Positions 1 through 9,773 of a stretch of 64,000 nucleotides of DNA are shown here, piece by piece. A program made the translations under genes and the position numbers. This stretch comes from Paracoccus sediminis. Its GTDB lineage: Bacteria; Pseudomonadota; Alphaproteobacteria; Rhodobacterales; Rhodobacteraceae. The stretch lies in contig NZ_FZNM01000002.1 of assembly GCF_900188295.1 (NCBI RefSeq), positions 62,001 to 126,000 of the forward strand, read 5' to 3'. The number at the start of each line of letters is the position of its first letter. Within the stretch, counting starts at the first letter, position 1. The notes under the pieces are model-generated. The model was not told where the DNA came from. It saw nothing but the letters and a program-made list of their open reading frames with translations, and made no database searches.

Positions 1-365
1 TGCGTGCGCAGCCGGGCCATCAGTTCGACCACGGAATAGGGTTTGACGACGTAATCGTCGGCCCCGGTTTCCAGCCCGCGCACCCGGTCGGTTTCCTCGC
101 TGCGGGCCGACAGCATGATGATCGGGATCGACCGGGTGGCCGGGTCGGCCTTGACCTGGCGGCAGACCTCGATTCCCGACACCTTGGGCAGCATCCAGTC
201 CAGCACCATCAGGTCGGGCTGTTCCTCCTGGACCAGCAGCAGGGCATCCTCGCCGTTGTCGGCCACGACGACGGCGAACCCCTCGGCCTCGAGGTTGTAT
301 TGCAGCACCTCGCGCTGCGCGCCCTCGTCCTCGACCACCAGAACACAGGGGGCTTGCCGGGACAT
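1..365 (-). CDS. phoB: PhoB phosphate response regulator, N-terminal receiver part (cut by window edge)
   Basis: The ATG at 365 opens a minus-strand frame that runs off the left edge, giving 121 residues. These form a complete CheY-like receiver: an acidic pocket VEDE at residues 11-14, the phospho-acceptor Asp56 in VLDWMLP, the switch Ser in MLSAR and Lys108 in VVKPY. The DNA-binding domain lies outside the window. The start is four bases past the phoU stop, so the gene closes the pst-phoU operon and is probably translated from the same mRNA. PhoB-type regulators are phosphorylated by PhoR when phosphate is low and activate pst promoters. The pst location makes PhoB much more likely than another OmpR-family member. 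Confidence 0.93.
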   Translation of the reverse strand, partial: MSRQAPCVLVVEDEGAQREVLQYNLEAEGFAVVVADNGEDALLLVQEEQPDLMVLDWMLPKVSGIEVCRQVKADPATRSIPIIMLSARSEETDRVRGLETGADDYVVKPYSVVELMARLRT

Positions 366-369
366 CGGC

Positions 370-1089
370 TCAGCCCCCGGCGGCCGCGTCCGCGAACGGG
401 ACACGGTTGTCCTTGGGACGCGAATCGTCGGGCAGGTCGCCCGAAACCAGATAGATGACCTGTTCGGCGATGGCCGTGGCCAGATCGCCCATCCGCTCGA
501 CGTTCTTGGCGATGAAATGCAGGTGCATGCAGGCCGTGATGTTGCGCGGATCCTCCATCATGTGGGTCAGGAATTCGCGGAACAGGGCGTTGTACATCTG
601 GTCCACCTCTAGGTCGCGCTGGCGCACGTCCTCGGCCAGTTGGGCGTCGCGGCGGATATAGCTGTCCAGCGCGTCCTGGAGCATCTTGCCGACCGCCGCG
701 CTCATCCGGCGCAGGGCGAGGCCGGACCCTTCGATGGCGGGCATCTGCGACAGGACATGGGTGCGTTTGGCCATGTTCTTGGCATAGTCGCCGACCCGTT
801 CCAGCGAGTGGGCGATCTTCATCACCGCCAGGACCATGCGCAGGTCGGTCGCGGTGGGCGCGCGCAGGGCGATCAGCCGGGCGGCTTCCTCGTTCAGCTG
901 CACCTCCAGGGCGTCGATGGCCTTGTCGCGGCGGCGCACCTGGTCGGCCAGATCCTCGTCACGGGTTTCCAGGGCGGTGGCGGCGTCGCTGATCGCGGCC
1001 TCGACCATGCCGCCCATCCTGACGGCCAGCGCCTGGATGGTTTCCAGATCGCGGTCGAAGGCCGATGAGATATGCTTTTCGCGGTTCAT
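370..1089 (-). CDS. phoU: Phosphate signalling complex protein PhoU
   Basis: This 239-residue, all-helical protein has two PhoU repeats, roughly residues 15-105 and 120-215. Each carries the family's acidic metal-binding helix (ERVGDYAKNMAKR near 97-109 and ERMGDLATAIAEQ in the second repeat). PhoU links the PstSCAB transporter to the PhoR kinase and keeps the Pho regulon off when phosphate is plentiful. It sits 22 bases downstream of pstB and four bases upstream of phoB on the same strand, the usual pst operon order. The start follows an AGGGCAGGAC ribosome-binding sequence. The length is typical for the family. Confidence 0.96.
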   Translation of the reverse strand: MNREKHISSAFDRDLETIQALAVRMGGMVEAAISDAATALETRDEDLADQVRRRDKAIDALEVQLNEEAARLIALRAPTATDLRMVLAVMKIAHSLERVGDYAKNMAKRTHVLSQMPAIEGSGLALRRMSAAVGKMLQDALDSYIRRDAQLAEDVRQRDLEVDQMYNALFREFLTHMMEDPRNITACMHLHFIAKNVERMGDLATAIAEQVIYLVSGDLPDDSRPKDNRVPFADAAAGG

Positions 1090-1111
1090 GTGTCCTGCCC
1101 TTTCTGCTGCC

Positions 1112-1909
1112 TCAGCCGATCCGGCCCGAGATATAGGCCTCGGTCCGGCTGTCCTTCGGCTTGGTGAAGATGTCGTCGGTGTCGCCGTATTCGACCAGGT
1201 TGCCCAGGTGGAAGAAGGCGGTCTTCTGGCTGACCCGCGCGGCCTGCTGCATGGAATGGGTCACGATCACGACCGAAAACTGCGTGCGCAATTCCTCGAT
1301 CAGATCCTCGACCTGGGCGGTGGCGATGGGATCCAGCGCCGAACAGGGTTCGTCCATCAGCAGAACCTCGGGACTGGTCGCGACCGCGCGGGCGATGCAC
1401 AGGCGCTGCTGCTGGCCACCCGACAGGCCGGTGCCGGGTTCGGTCAGGCGGTCCTTGACCTCGTTCCACAGCGCCGCGCCGCGCAAGGCGCCTTCGACGA
1501 TCCCGTCCAGTTCCGCGCGGTTGCGGGCCAGCCCGTGGATGCGGGGACCATAGGCCACGTTGTCATAGATCGACTTGGGAAACGGGTTCGGCTTCTGGAA
1601 CACCATGCCCACCTTGGCGCGCAACTGCACCGGATCGACGCGGCGGTCATAGACATTCTCGTTGTCCAGCAGGATCTCGCCCTCGACCCGCGCGATGGGA
1701 ATGGTGTCGTTCATGCGGTTGATGCAGCGCAGAAAGGTGGACTTGCCGCAGCCCGACGGGCCGATGAAAGCCGTGACGGTCTTGTCCAGGATGTCCACGT
1801 CCACGTCCTTCAGCGCCTGCTTGTCGCCGTAAAAGACCTGCACCTTGCGGGCCTGGATCTTGATGTCGTCTTGGGTCACGGCGCCCTCTCGGCGGGTTGT
1901 GTCGTACAT
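1112..1909 (-). CDS. pstB: Phosphate ABC transporter ATP-binding protein PstB
   Basis: The 265-residue ATPase of the high-affinity phosphate importer shows a Walker [10 protein letters not shown] at residues 50-58, a Q-loop, the ABC signature LSGGQQQR and Walker B VLLMDEP. The open frame extends upstream, but the ATG at 1909 is chosen because AGGAG lies six bases before it and the N-terminus ([10 protein letters not shown]) matches the family's length. It lies 20 bases after pstA. PstB hydrolyses ATP on the cytoplasmic face of the PstCA permease. Nothing is missing or degenerate. Confidence 0.97.
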   Translation of the reverse strand: MYDTTRREGAVTQDDIKIQARKVQVFYGDKQALKDVDVDILDKTVTAFIGPSGCGKSTFLRCINRMNDTIPIARVEGEILLDNENVYDRRVDPVQLRAKVGMVFQKPNPFPKSIYDNVAYGPRIHGLARNRAELDGIVEGALRGAALWNEVKDRLTEPGTGLSGGQQQRLCIARAVATSPEVLLMDEPCSALDPIATAQVEDLIEELRTQFSVVIVTHSMQQAARVSQKTAFFHLGNLVEYGDTDDIFTKPKDSRTEAYISGRIG

Positions 1910-1929
1910 TGTGGACTCCTTCGGGGGAA

Positions 1930-3240
1930 TTACCAACGGCGCTCGAAACGGTTGCGCAGCCAGATGGCAACGGCATTCATGACGACGAGAAAGCCCAGCA
2001 GCACAAGGATGGCTGCCGAGGTCCGGCTGACGAAGCCGCGTTCCGGGCTGTCGGCCCAGATGAAGATTTGCGTCGGCAAGGCGGTCGAGGCGTCGAAGGG
2101 GGTCGCCGGCGCGGCCGTCACAAAGGCGTTCATGCCGATCAGCAGCAAGGGCGCGGTTTCGCCCAGGGCCTGGGCCAGGCCGATGATCGTGCCGGTCAGG
2201 ATGCCGGGCATCGCCAGCGGCAGGACATGCCCGAAGACGACCTGCTGTTTTGACGCCCCGACACCCAGGGCCGCCTCGCGGATCGACGGCGGCACCGCCT
2301 TGAGCGCCGCGCGGGTCGCGATGATGATGGTCGGCAGGGTCATGATGCCCAGCGTCAGTCCGCCCACCAACGGCGCGGACCGGGGCATTCCGAACCACCC
2401 CAGGAACACGGCCAGGGCCAAAAGACCGAAAACCACCGAGGGCACGGCGGCCAGGTTGTTGATATTGACCTCGATGATGTCGCTCAGCTTGTTCTTGGGG
2501 GCGAATTCCTCGAGATAGATCGCCGCGCCGATGCCCAGCGGGAACGAGATCAGAAAGCAGATCAGCAGCGCATAGGCCGAACCGACGATGGCGCCCTTGA
2601 GGCCGGCCAGTTCCGGGAACCGGGAATCCGCGTTGGTGAACAGCGCCCAGTTGATCGGCAGGGAAATCCGGTCCTGATCCTTCAACTGCTGGAATGCGGC
2701 GATGTCGGCATCGGACAGGCGACGGGTGTTCTCGGCCGACTGGGTGTCGACATTGCCCTTGTTCAACTGGTCATAGGGATCCGAGGTCGGGACATCGATG
2801 CTGACGGTCTGCCCGATCAAGGACGGATCGGCCACCACCTTGTCGCGCACGACGAACTGGGCCGCGTTGGACAGAATTCCGGAAAGCGCCCGCAGTTCGG
2901 AGGGATCGGCGTCTGGAAAGGTCGTCTGCATCGCATCGCGGATGACGTTGCGATAATTCCCCTTTGCGGGATCCGCGGGATCGACCCATTCGGCCGATAC
3001 CGGCACCTCGATGGCCACATGGGTTTGGCGAAAGGCCTGCGCGCCGCCCGAAATCAGGGTCCACAGCAGGATCGCCAGCACCAGAAACGCCATGGCGATG
3101 GCACCAAGGCCAAAGGCTGCCAGGATTTTCTCGTTGCGGCGGCGCCGGGCCAGGTTGCTTTGAAAGCGAGCCGAGCCCCAGTCGTGCCTTTGCGCAATGT
3201 CGGCGGATTGATCGGACATATCGCTCTGGTCCTCAGTCAT
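1930..3240 (-). CDS. pstA: Phosphate ABC transporter permease PstA
   Basis: This 436-residue inner-membrane permease has a first membrane helix near residues 43-65 and a large periplasmic insertion of about 130 residues. The canonical binding-protein-dependent transport domain follows, with the EAA-type loop [16 protein letters not shown]. The longer form with the insertion is common in alphaproteobacteria compared with the roughly 296-residue E. coli PstA. The ATG at 3240 overlaps the pstC stop in an ATGACTGA arrangement, which argues for this start over the upstream in-frame codon at 3267 and suggests translational coupling. It pairs with PstC to form the phosphate channel. Confidence 0.95.
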   Translation of the reverse strand: MTEDQSDMSDQSADIAQRHDWGSARFQSNLARRRRNEKILAAFGLGAIAMAFLVLAILLWTLISGGAQAFRQTHVAIEVPVSAEWVDPADPAKGNYRNVIRDAMQTTFPDADPSELRALSGILSNAAQFVVRDKVVADPSLIGQTVSIDVPTSDPYDQLNKGNVDTQSAENTRRLSDADIAAFQQLKDQDRISLPINWALFTNADSRFPELAGLKGAIVGSAYALLICFLISFPLGIGAAIYLEEFAPKNKLSDIIEVNINNLAAVPSVVFGLLALAVFLGWFGMPRSAPLVGGLTLGIMTLPTIIIATRAALKAVPPSIREAALGVGASKQQVVFGHVLPLAMPGILTGTIIGLAQALGETAPLLLIGMNAFVTAAPATPFDASTALPTQIFIWADSPERGFVSRTSAAILVLLGFLVVMNAVAIWLRNRFERRW

Positions 3241-4609
3241 AAAGTTCGCGGTATTTTCGCACCACACGCAAGGCGACGATGTTTATCAGCAGGGTCAGGA
3301 TGAACAGCATCAGACCCAGGGCAAAGGCCGCCAGGGTCTTGGGGCTGTCGAATTCGGTATCGCCGATCAGCAGCGTCACGATCTGCACGGTCACGGTCGT
3401 GACGCTGTCCAGCGGATTGATCGTCATTTTCGCGATCAGGCCGGCGGCCATCACCACGATCATGGTTTCGCCGATGGCCCGGCTGATGGCCAGCAGGACG
3501 CCGCCGACGATGCCTGGGACGGCGGCCGGGAAAAGCACCTTCAGCATGGTTTCCGACCGCGTGGCGCCCAGGGCCATGCTGCCGTCGCGCAGGCTGCGCG
3601 GCACGGCCGACAAGGCATCGTCGGCAAAGGACGAGATGAAGGGGATCAGCATGATCGCCATGACCCCTCCCGCCGCCAGCGCCGTGTTCGGCGCGACCGG
3701 AATGCCCAGGGCTGCGCCCCAGGCGCGGATCGCGGGCGCGACGGTCAGGATGGCGAAAAATCCGTAAACGACGGTCGGAATGCCGGCAAGGATTTCCAGC
3801 ATGGGCTTGGCCACGGCGCGAAAGCGCGGGCTGGCGAATTCATTGAGATAGATGGCCGACATCAGCCCGACCGGGACGGAAATCACAATGGCCACGAAGG
3901 TGATGACCAGCGTGCCAAGCAGCACGGGCAGCCAGCCAAACGCTCCGTCGGCCGCGATCTGGTCGGCCCGGATCGGGATCTGCGGCTCCCACCGGGTTCC
4001 GAACAGGAATTCGGTGATGGGGACCATCTGGAAGAACCGGATCGATTCGAAGACAAGCGAAAGCACGATGCCGACGGTCACGAAGACCGCTATGACCGAA
4101 CAGAAGATCATCAGCCCCAGCACGATCCGCTCGACCGCCTGGCGCGCCCGGAATTGCGGCGCGACGCTGCGCCGGGTCAGCCACAGGCCTGCGGCGACGA
4201 CCAGGGCCACCACGGCAACCATCAGCCAGCCCGACAGGCCGCGCAGGCTGTTCAGCCGTTCGGCCGCGTCAAGTTTCCAAGATTCGGGCGAACCGAAGAT
4301 GCGGCCGCCGGCGATGGACTGGATCTCGGCCTGGGCAAGCTGGCGCGCGCCGCTGTCCAGGCCGTCCAGCGTCCCGGCGGGCAGGCCGGACATGACCATC
4401 GCATTGATGACGGGCGCTTGCAGCATCAACCACAGCAGGATCACGACCACCGACGGGACAACCACTGCCAGGACGGCATACAGCCCGTGGAACATCCCGA
4501 CCGAATGAAGCCGCTGCCCGCCATCGCGAAGCGCAAGCGCCGCACGCCGATTCATCATGTACCCTGTCAGCGCGGCCGTCAGCAGCAGCGCGAAGGCTAT
4601 TCCGGTCAT
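3233..4609 (-). CDS. pstC: Phosphate ABC transporter permease PstC
   Basis: The 458-residue permease has an N-terminal extension of about 200 residues with three or four hydrophobic segments. The transport domain follows, with EAA loop SLRDGSMALGATRSETML. The N-terminal extension matches the alphaproteobacterial PstC type. It starts at 4609 after a GAGGG sequence and ends by overlapping pstA by eight bases. It lies 57 bases downstream of pstS, separated from it by a strong hairpin. It forms the membrane channel with PstA. Confidence 0.95.
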   Translation of the reverse strand: MTGIAFALLLTAALTGYMMNRRAALALRDGGQRLHSVGMFHGLYAVLAVVVPSVVVILLWLMLQAPVINAMVMSGLPAGTLDGLDSGARQLAQAEIQSIAGGRIFGSPESWKLDAAERLNSLRGLSGWLMVAVVALVVAAGLWLTRRSVAPQFRARQAVERIVLGLMIFCSVIAVFVTVGIVLSLVFESIRFFQMVPITEFLFGTRWEPQIPIRADQIAADGAFGWLPVLLGTLVITFVAIVISVPVGLMSAIYLNEFASPRFRAVAKPMLEILAGIPTVVYGFFAILTVAPAIRAWGAALGIPVAPNTALAAGGVMAIMLIPFISSFADDALSAVPRSLRDGSMALGATRSETMLKVLFPAAVPGIVGGVLLAISRAIGETMIVVMAAGLIAKMTINPLDSVTTVTVQIVTLLIGDTEFDSPKTLAAFALGLMLFILTLLINIVALRVVRKYRELYD

Positions 4610-4621
4610 GGCACCCTCTTG

Positions 4622-4656
4622 GAAAAGCCTCCGCCCGGACGCGTCCGGGCGGGGGC
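4622..4656 (-). terminator. Intercistronic hairpin with T-run between pstS and pstC
   Basis: On the minus strand a GC-rich stem (core palindrome 4631-4652, CCGCCCGGAC/GTCCGGGCGG around a GC centre, extended by about four pairs) is followed by TTTT at 4623-4626. It lies directly after the pstS stop and before the pstC start. Its shape fits a partial terminator or mRNA-stabilising hairpin. That would give more PstS binding protein than PstCAB, as is common in binding-protein ABC operons; this role is inferred. Confidence 0.7.
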
Positions 4657-4666
4657 GATGGTTCGA

Positions 4667-5716
4667 TTACTCGGCAATGTCCAGCTTGACCGAACCGGTG
4701 CGGACGGACTCCTGCAAGGCCGCGCGCTCGTCATCGGGCAGCGCGACCAGGCCGCGTTCCTCAAGATAGCCGCCGGCCGCCAGGGCGTTTTCGGACATGT
4801 ATTCGTCCACGAATTCCTGAAGGTTCGGAATCACGCCGCGATGCGCGTTCTTGACATAGAAATACAACGGCCGCGACAGGGGGTATTCCCCCGAAGCGAT
4901 GGTTTCCATGCCTGCTTCGACGCCATTGAGATTAACGCCTTTCAGCGAATCGGTGTTCTCATACAGGAACGAATAGCCGAAGATGCCCAGCGCGTTCGGA
5001 TCGCTGTTCAGGCGCTGCACGATCAGGTTGTCGTTCTCGCCCGCCTCGATGAAGGGGCCGTCCGTGCGCATGCGCGAGCAGTTTTCGGTGACCCAGTCCT
5101 CGTTGCCGGAGGCTTCGGCGATCGTGCCGATCTCCTCGATCTCCTCGCAACCGGCGTGCATCGCCAGTTCCACAAAGGCATCGCGGGTGCCCGAGGTCGG
5201 GGGCGGACCCAGGACGATGATGTCGGTGTCGGGCAGGCTCGGATCGATCTCGGACCATTTCATGTAGGGGTTCGCGACCATCTGGCCGTCCTGCGGAACC
5301 TCGGCGGCCAGGGCCAGGAACACCTGCGCAAGCGTCAGGTTCCAGTCCGCCTCGCTCTGCCGGCTGACGGCCATTGCCAGTCCGTCATAGCCGATCATCG
5401 CCTCGCTGATGTCGGTGACGCCATTCTGGACGCACAGGTCGAATTCCGACTTTTTCATGGCGCGCGACGCGCCCGTGATGTCGGGGGTGTTCTCACCGAT
5501 GCCTTCGCAAAAGATCTGCATGCCGCCGCCGGTGCCGGTCGATTCCACGATGGGCGCCGGGGCGCCGGTCTGGTTGGCGAACTCCTCGGCAACGGCCTGG
5601 GTATAGGGAAAGACGGTGGACGATCCGACAATGCGGATCTGCTCACGGGCGGCGGCGGCGGTGGCCGAGGCGGCGATCACGGCCAGGGCCGAGACGGCGA
5701 ATTTCACGGTGGACAT
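4667..5716 (-). CDS. pstS: Periplasmic phosphate-binding protein PstS
   Basis: This 349-residue protein carries a Sec signal peptide (MSTVKFAVSALAVIAAS..., cleavage likely after the Ala-rich run near residue 23). The mature domain opens with the phosphate-binding motif GSSTVFP at 31-37, and a second phosphate-contacting loop, PPPTSGTRDAF, lies mid-protein. It belongs to the PBP-like superfamily and delivers phosphate to PstCA. It is the first gene of the operon, preceded by a GGAGAG ribosome-binding site and a Pho box about 80 bases upstream. The upstream neighbour aroC is an unrelated gene on the same strand. Confidence 0.96.
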   Translation of the reverse strand: MSTVKFAVSALAVIAASATAAAAREQIRIVGSSTVFPYTQAVAEEFANQTGAPAPIVESTGTGGGMQIFCEGIGENTPDITGASRAMKKSEFDLCVQNGVTDISEAMIGYDGLAMAVSRQSEADWNLTLAQVFLALAAEVPQDGQMVANPYMKWSEIDPSLPDTDIIVLGPPPTSGTRDAFVELAMHAGCEEIEEIGTIAEASGNEDWVTENCSRMRTDGPFIEAGENDNLIVQRLNSDPNALGIFGYSFLYENTDSLKGVNLNGVEAGMETIASGEYPLSRPLYFYVKNAHRGVIPNLQEFVDEYMSENALAAGGYLEERGLVALPDDERAALQESVRTGSVKLDIAE

Positions 5717-5798
5717 GGATCTCTCCTGTTTTCGTCACGCCCAGAACTGGGGCTGTGCGTGACCTAAGCGCCAGTGGTGACGCTTGTGCGAAAGAAGC

Positions 5799-5816
5799 GT
5801 GACCGTTTTATGACAA
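5799..5816 (-). promoter_or_regulatory. Pho box (PhoB operator) upstream of pstS
   Basis: The minus strand reads TTGTCATAAAACGGTCAC, matching 16 of 18 positions of the established Pho box (CTGTCATAWAWCTGTCAY). The two TGTCA-type half-sites are 11 bases apart. A further half-site (CGTCAC) occurs on the same strand exactly 33 bases from the first, in phase with the 11-base repeat. The site lies 83 bases before the pstS start and is oriented toward it, which makes the operon a probable PhoB target. Confidence 0.85.
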
Positions 5817-5855
5817 TCCCGGCGTTCCGGCGGCCGGACGGCGGATTTTTGACCG

Positions 5856-6956
5856 TCAGCCGATCCGCCCCCGCGCACCCCCGGTCTGCGCCCGGTCCAT
5901 CAGCAGATGGTCCAGCACCACGCAGGCGGCCATGGCCTCGGCCACGGGGACGGCGCGGATGCCCACGCAGGGGTCGTGGCGGCCCTTGGTGACAAGGTCA
6001 ATGTCCTGGCCGTGCCGGTCGATGGCGCGGCGCGGGGTAGTGATGGAACTGGTCGGCTTGACCGAAAAGCGCACGGTGATCGGCTGGCCGGTGCTGATGC
6101 CGCCCAAGATGCCGCCCGCGTGGTTCGACAGATAGATCGGCCCGTCCGGTCCCATGCGCATCTCGTCGGCGTTGTCGGTGCCGGTCAGGGCGGCGGCCCC
6201 CATCCCTTCGCCGATCTCGACGCCCTTCACCGCGTTGATCGACATCATCGCGGCGGCCAGATCGGTGTCCAGTTTCGCGTAAATGGGCGCCCCGAGGCCC
6301 GGCGGGCATCCCTCGACCAGCACCTCGATGGCGGCGCCGACGCTGTTCTGGTCCTTGCGGATGGCGTCCAGATAGGCGGACCACTCTTGCACGGCGGTGG
6401 GGTCGGGCAGGAAGAACGGGTTATCGGGGATGGCGCTGGCGTCGAACCGCGCCTGGTCCAGATGCAGCGCGCCCATCTGCACCATGTATCCGGTGATCCG
6501 CAGATCGGGCAGCAGGTCGCGCAGCACCGCCTGCGCCACGCCCCCCGCCGCCACCCGCGCCGCCGTTTCGCGCGCGCTTGACCGCCCGCCGCCGCGATAA
6601 TCGCGATGGCCGTATTTCAGGTGATAGGTGATGTCGGCGTGTCCGGGGCGGAAGGCCTGCGCGATCTCTCCATAATCCTTGGACCGCTGGTCGGTGTTCT
6701 CGATCATCAGCTGGATGGGCGTGCCGGTGGTGCGGTCCTCGAAAACGCCCGACAGGATGCGCACCTGATCGGCCTCGCGCCGCTGGGTGGTGTGTTTCGA
6801 CGTGCCGGGGCGGCGGCGGTCCAGGAACTGCTGGATCCACGCCTCGTCCAGGGCCACGCCGGGGGGCACGCCGTCCACGGTGGCGCCCAGGGCGGGGCCA
6901 TGGCTTTCGCCCCAGGTGGTGAACCGGAACGCGCGGCCAAAGGTGTTGAAGCTCAT
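5856..6956 (-). CDS. aroC: Chorismate synthase
   Basis: AroC converts 5-enolpyruvylshikimate-3-phosphate to chorismate, the last step of the shikimate pathway, using reduced FMN. The 366-residue protein has the N-terminal family signature ([14 protein letters not shown]), the FMN and substrate motif [14 protein letters not shown], and the [18 protein letters not shown] segment. Length and motifs are typical. Its ATG overlaps the mutS stop by four bases (ATGA), so it is probably translated from the mutS message. No functional link to mutS is evident. Confidence 0.97.
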   Translation of the reverse strand: MSFNTFGRAFRFTTWGESHGPALGATVDGVPPGVALDEAWIQQFLDRRRPGTSKHTTQRREADQVRILSGVFEDRTTGTPIQLMIENTDQRSKDYGEIAQAFRPGHADITYHLKYGHRDYRGGGRSSARETAARVAAGGVAQAVLRDLLPDLRITGYMVQMGALHLDQARFDASAIPDNPFFLPDPTAVQEWSAYLDAIRKDQNSVGAAIEVLVEGCPPGLGAPIYAKLDTDLAAAMMSINAVKGVEIGEGMGAAALTGTDNADEMRMGPDGPIYLSNHAGGILGGISTGQPITVRFSVKPTSSITTPRRAIDRHGQDIDLVTKGRHDPCVGIRAVPVAEAMAACVVLDHLLMDRAQTGGARGRIG

Positions 6957-9598
6957 GCGGTGTCCTTGCTCAGGGCTTTGAGGTCATAGATCAGGTCCAG
7001 CGCCTCGCGCGGGGTCAGGGCGTCGGGGTGGATGTCCTTCATGCGCGCGTCCAGGGGGCTTTCCTTGATGCGCGCGGGCAGGGGCGCGGGCGGCGCGGCG
7101 CGGAACAGCGGCAGATCGTCGATCAGCGCGGCGGGGCGGGCGGCGCCGTCCCGTTCGCCCGATTCCAGCGCGTCCAGCACCGCGCGGGCGCGGTCCACGA
7201 CGGACGCAGGCAGCCCCGCCAGCCGGGCGACCTGCACGCCATAGCTGCGGTCGGCCGCGCCCTTGCGCACCTCGTGCAGGAAAATCACCTCGCCCTCCCA
7301 TTCGCGCACGGCGGCGGTGGCGTTCTCCACGCCGTCCAGCTTGGCCGACAGGGCCGTCATCTCGTGGTAATGGGTGGCGAACAGCGCGCGGCAGCGGTTC
7401 GCCCCGTGCAGATGCTCCATCACCGCCCAGGCGATCGACAGCCCGTCCCAGGTCGCGGTGCCGCGCCCGATCTCGTCCAGGATCACCAGCGCGCGGTCGT
7501 CGGCCTGGTTCAGGATCGCGGCGGTTTCCACCATTTCCACCATGAAGGTGGACCGCCCCCGCGCCAGGTCGTCGGCGGCGCCGACGCGGCTGAACAACTG
7601 GCTGACCAGACCGACATGGGCGCGCCGGGCGGGGACAAAGGCGCCTGCCTGCGCCAGCACCGCGATCAGCGCGTTCTGGCGCAGAAAGGTGGATTTGCCC
7701 GCCATGTTCGGGCCGGTCAGCAGCCAGATCGCCGGGGTATCCCCTTCGGTCAGCGCGCAGTCGTTGGCGACGAAGCTGTCCGCCTTGCGCCGCAGCGCCC
7801 GTTCCACGACCGGATGGCGGCCGCCCTCGATCACGAAGGCGCGGCTGTCGTCCACAACGGGGCGCGTCCAGTTCTCGCCCGCCGCGATGTCGGCGAAACC
7901 GGCGGCCAGGTCGATCTCGGCCAGGGCGCGGGCGGCCTGTCCGATGGGGGCGGCGTGGTCAAGCACGGCGGCACGAAGGCGGTCGAAAATCCCCCGCTCG
8001 ATTTCCAAGGCCCGGTCGCGGGCGTTGAGGATGCGGGTTTCCAGTTCCGACAGATCGACGGTGGTGAAGCGGATCTGGTTGACGGTGGTCTGGCGGTGGA
8101 TGAAGGTTGCGTTCAGCGGCGGGGCCATCATCCGTTCGGCATGGGTGGCCGTGGTTTCGATGAAATAGCCCAAGACGTTGTTGTGCCTGATCTTCAGGCT
8201 GCCCACCCCGGCCAGGGCCGCATAGTCCGCCTGCATTCCGGCGATCACCCCCCGGCCTTCGTCGCGCAACCGCCGGGTCTGGTCCAGATCGTCGTCATGG
8301 CCCGCCGCGACAAAGCCGCCGTCGCGCGCCAGCAGCGGCGGTTCGGCCACCAGCGCATCATCCAGCAGCCCGATCAACGCATCATGCCCGATCAGGTCGC
8401 GCGCGGCATTTGCCAGCACCGGGGCGGCATCGCCCGGCAGGCGCGCCGCGATCGCCGCCCCCTGCGCCAGCCCCGCGCGGATCGCGGCCAGATCGCGCGG
8501 TCCGCCCCGGTCCAGCGCCAGCCGCGACAGCGCCCGGTCCATGTCGGGCACGCGGGAAAGCGCCGCGCGCAGGTCGGCCGTCAGGCGCGGATCGTCCACC
8601 AGCATCGCCACCGCGTCGTGGCGCGCCCCGATCAGCGCCAGATCGCGGCTGGGCGCGCCGATGCGCCGTTCCAGCAGCCGCGCGCCGGGCGCCGTCACCG
8701 TGCGGTCGATGGCCGCCAGCAGCGACCCCTCGCGCCCGCCGGACAGGGCCTGGGTCAGTTCCAGATTGCGCCGGGTGGCCGCGTCGATCCCCATCGCCCC
8801 GCCCGCGCGTTCGCGCACCGGCGGGCGCAGCAGCGGCAGCCTGCCGCGCTGCGTCAGGTCCAGGTAATCGACGATGGCCCCCATGGCCGCCAGTTCGGCG
8901 CGGCTGAACGACCCGAACCCGTCCAGCGTGTCCACGCCGTAAAGCGCGCACAGCCGCCGCGCCCCCGCCGCGCTGTCGAAGGCGGACGGGTGCAGGTCGG
9001 TCAGCGCCGCCCCGGCATCCTCGACCAGGCCGCGCAAGTCGTGTCCCGCCGCCAGCACCTCGCGCGGGGCCAGCCGCGCCAGTTCCGGGGCAAGGCGCGC
9101 CTGGGCGCAATCCATCACCTGAAAGGCGCCGGTGGAAATGTCCGCCCAGGCCAGCGCGCAGTCGTCGCGCACCTGCGCCCAGGCCGCCAGATAGTTGTGG
9201 CGCCGCGCCTCCAGCAGCGATTCCTCGGTCAGGGTGCCGGGGGTGACAAGGCGCACCACGTCGCGGGCCACCACCGATTTGGACCCGCGCTTCCGGGCTT
9301 CGGCCGGATCCTCCATCTGTTCGGCGATGGCCACGCGGAACCCCTTGCGGATCAGCGTCAGCAGATAGCCTTCGGCGGCGTGGACGGGCACGCCGCACAT
9401 CGGAATGGGTTCGCCCCCATGGGTGCCGCGCTTGGTCAGCGCGATGTCCAGGGCGCTCGCGGCGGCCACCGCATCGTCAAAGAACATCTCGTAGAAATCG
9501 CCCATCCGATAGAACAGCAGCGCGCCGGGATTGGCGTCCCGGATCGCCAGATACTGCGCCATCATCGGCGTGGGCTGGTCGGTGATGTCCCTCGTCAT
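6953..9598 (-). CDS. mutS: DNA mismatch repair protein MutS
   Basis: This 881-residue protein has the mismatch-recognition domain near its N-terminus, with the Phe-X-Glu motif in GDFYEMF. Connector, lever and clamp domains follow, then the ATPase with Walker [10 protein letters not shown] and Walker [12 protein letters not shown]. It detects mismatches and recruits MutL. Length and all motifs fit functional MutS1. Its 5' end faces thiB across a 175-base region containing the TPP riboswitch of the opposite strand. Its 3' end overlaps aroC by four bases. Confidence 0.97.
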   Translation of the reverse strand: MTRDITDQPTPMMAQYLAIRDANPGALLFYRMGDFYEMFFDDAVAAASALDIALTKRGTHGGEPIPMCGVPVHAAEGYLLTLIRKGFRVAIAEQMEDPAEARKRGSKSVVARDVVRLVTPGTLTEESLLEARRHNYLAAWAQVRDDCALAWADISTGAFQVMDCAQARLAPELARLAPREVLAAGHDLRGLVEDAGAALTDLHPSAFDSAAGARRLCALYGVDTLDGFGSFSRAELAAMGAIVDYLDLTQRGRLPLLRPPVRERAGGAMGIDAATRRNLELTQALSGGREGSLLAAIDRTVTAPGARLLERRIGAPSRDLALIGARHDAVAMLVDDPRLTADLRAALSRVPDMDRALSRLALDRGGPRDLAAIRAGLAQGAAIAARLPGDAAPVLANAARDLIGHDALIGLLDDALVAEPPLLARDGGFVAAGHDDDLDQTRRLRDEGRGVIAGMQADYAALAGVGSLKIRHNNVLGYFIETTATHAERMMAPPLNATFIHRQTTVNQIRFTTVDLSELETRILNARDRALEIERGIFDRLRAAVLDHAAPIGQAARALAEIDLAAGFADIAAGENWTRPVVDDSRAFVIEGGRHPVVERALRRKADSFVANDCALTEGDTPAIWLLTGPNMAGKSTFLRQNALIAVLAQAGAFVPARRAHVGLVSQLFSRVGAADDLARGRSTFMVEMVETAAILNQADDRALVILDEIGRGTATWDGLSIAWAVMEHLHGANRCRALFATHYHEMTALSAKLDGVENATAAVREWEGEVIFLHEVRKGAADRSYGVQVARLAGLPASVVDRARAVLDALESGERDGAARPAALIDDLPLFRAAPPAPLPARIKESPLDARMKDIHPDALTPREALDLIYDLKALSKDTA

Positions 9599-9649
9599 GG
9601 CGGCGTTTCTAGCCGCTTGCGCGCATCTGCGAAATCCCTACATTCGACA

Positions 9650-9730
9650 GAACCTCGGGGGGCCATCCGGCTGAGACGCGAAAGCGGACCCGTTGAACCT
9701 GATCCGGCTAACACCGGCGGAGGGAAGGTG
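9650..9730 (+). promoter_or_regulatory. TPP riboswitch aptamer (THI box)
   Basis: The conserved THI-box core is present in order: CTGAGA at 9671-9676, ACCC near 9688, GAACCTGATC at 9695-9704, and GGCTAACACCGGCG followed by AGGGA. P1 can form between ACCT at 9652-9655 and AGGT at 9726-9729. It lies upstream of thiBPQ on the coding strand, where thiamine pyrophosphate binding is expected to lower expression of the importer. Recognition rests on the very high conservation of this aptamer. Confidence 0.96.
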
Positions 9731-9731
9731 A

Positions 9732-9773
9732 CGCTGTCCTTTCTTTCGGAACCTCTGTGGAAAGGAGACAGCG
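9732..9773 (+). promoter_or_regulatory. Shine-Dalgarno-sequestering hairpin, likely riboswitch expression platform
   Basis: The left arm CGCTGTC-CTTTC (9732-9743) pairs with GAAAG-GACAGCG (9760-9773) with a two-base bulge. This buries GGAG at 9764-9767 in a 12-pair stem ending immediately before the thiB ATG. The loop holds GAACCTC (9749-9755), an exact copy of the P1-forming GAACCTC at 9650-9656. The loop could therefore pair with the aptamer 3' strand (AGGT, 9726-9729) when no ligand is bound and open the stem. The pairing is read from the sequence; the switching model is inferred. Confidence 0.7.
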
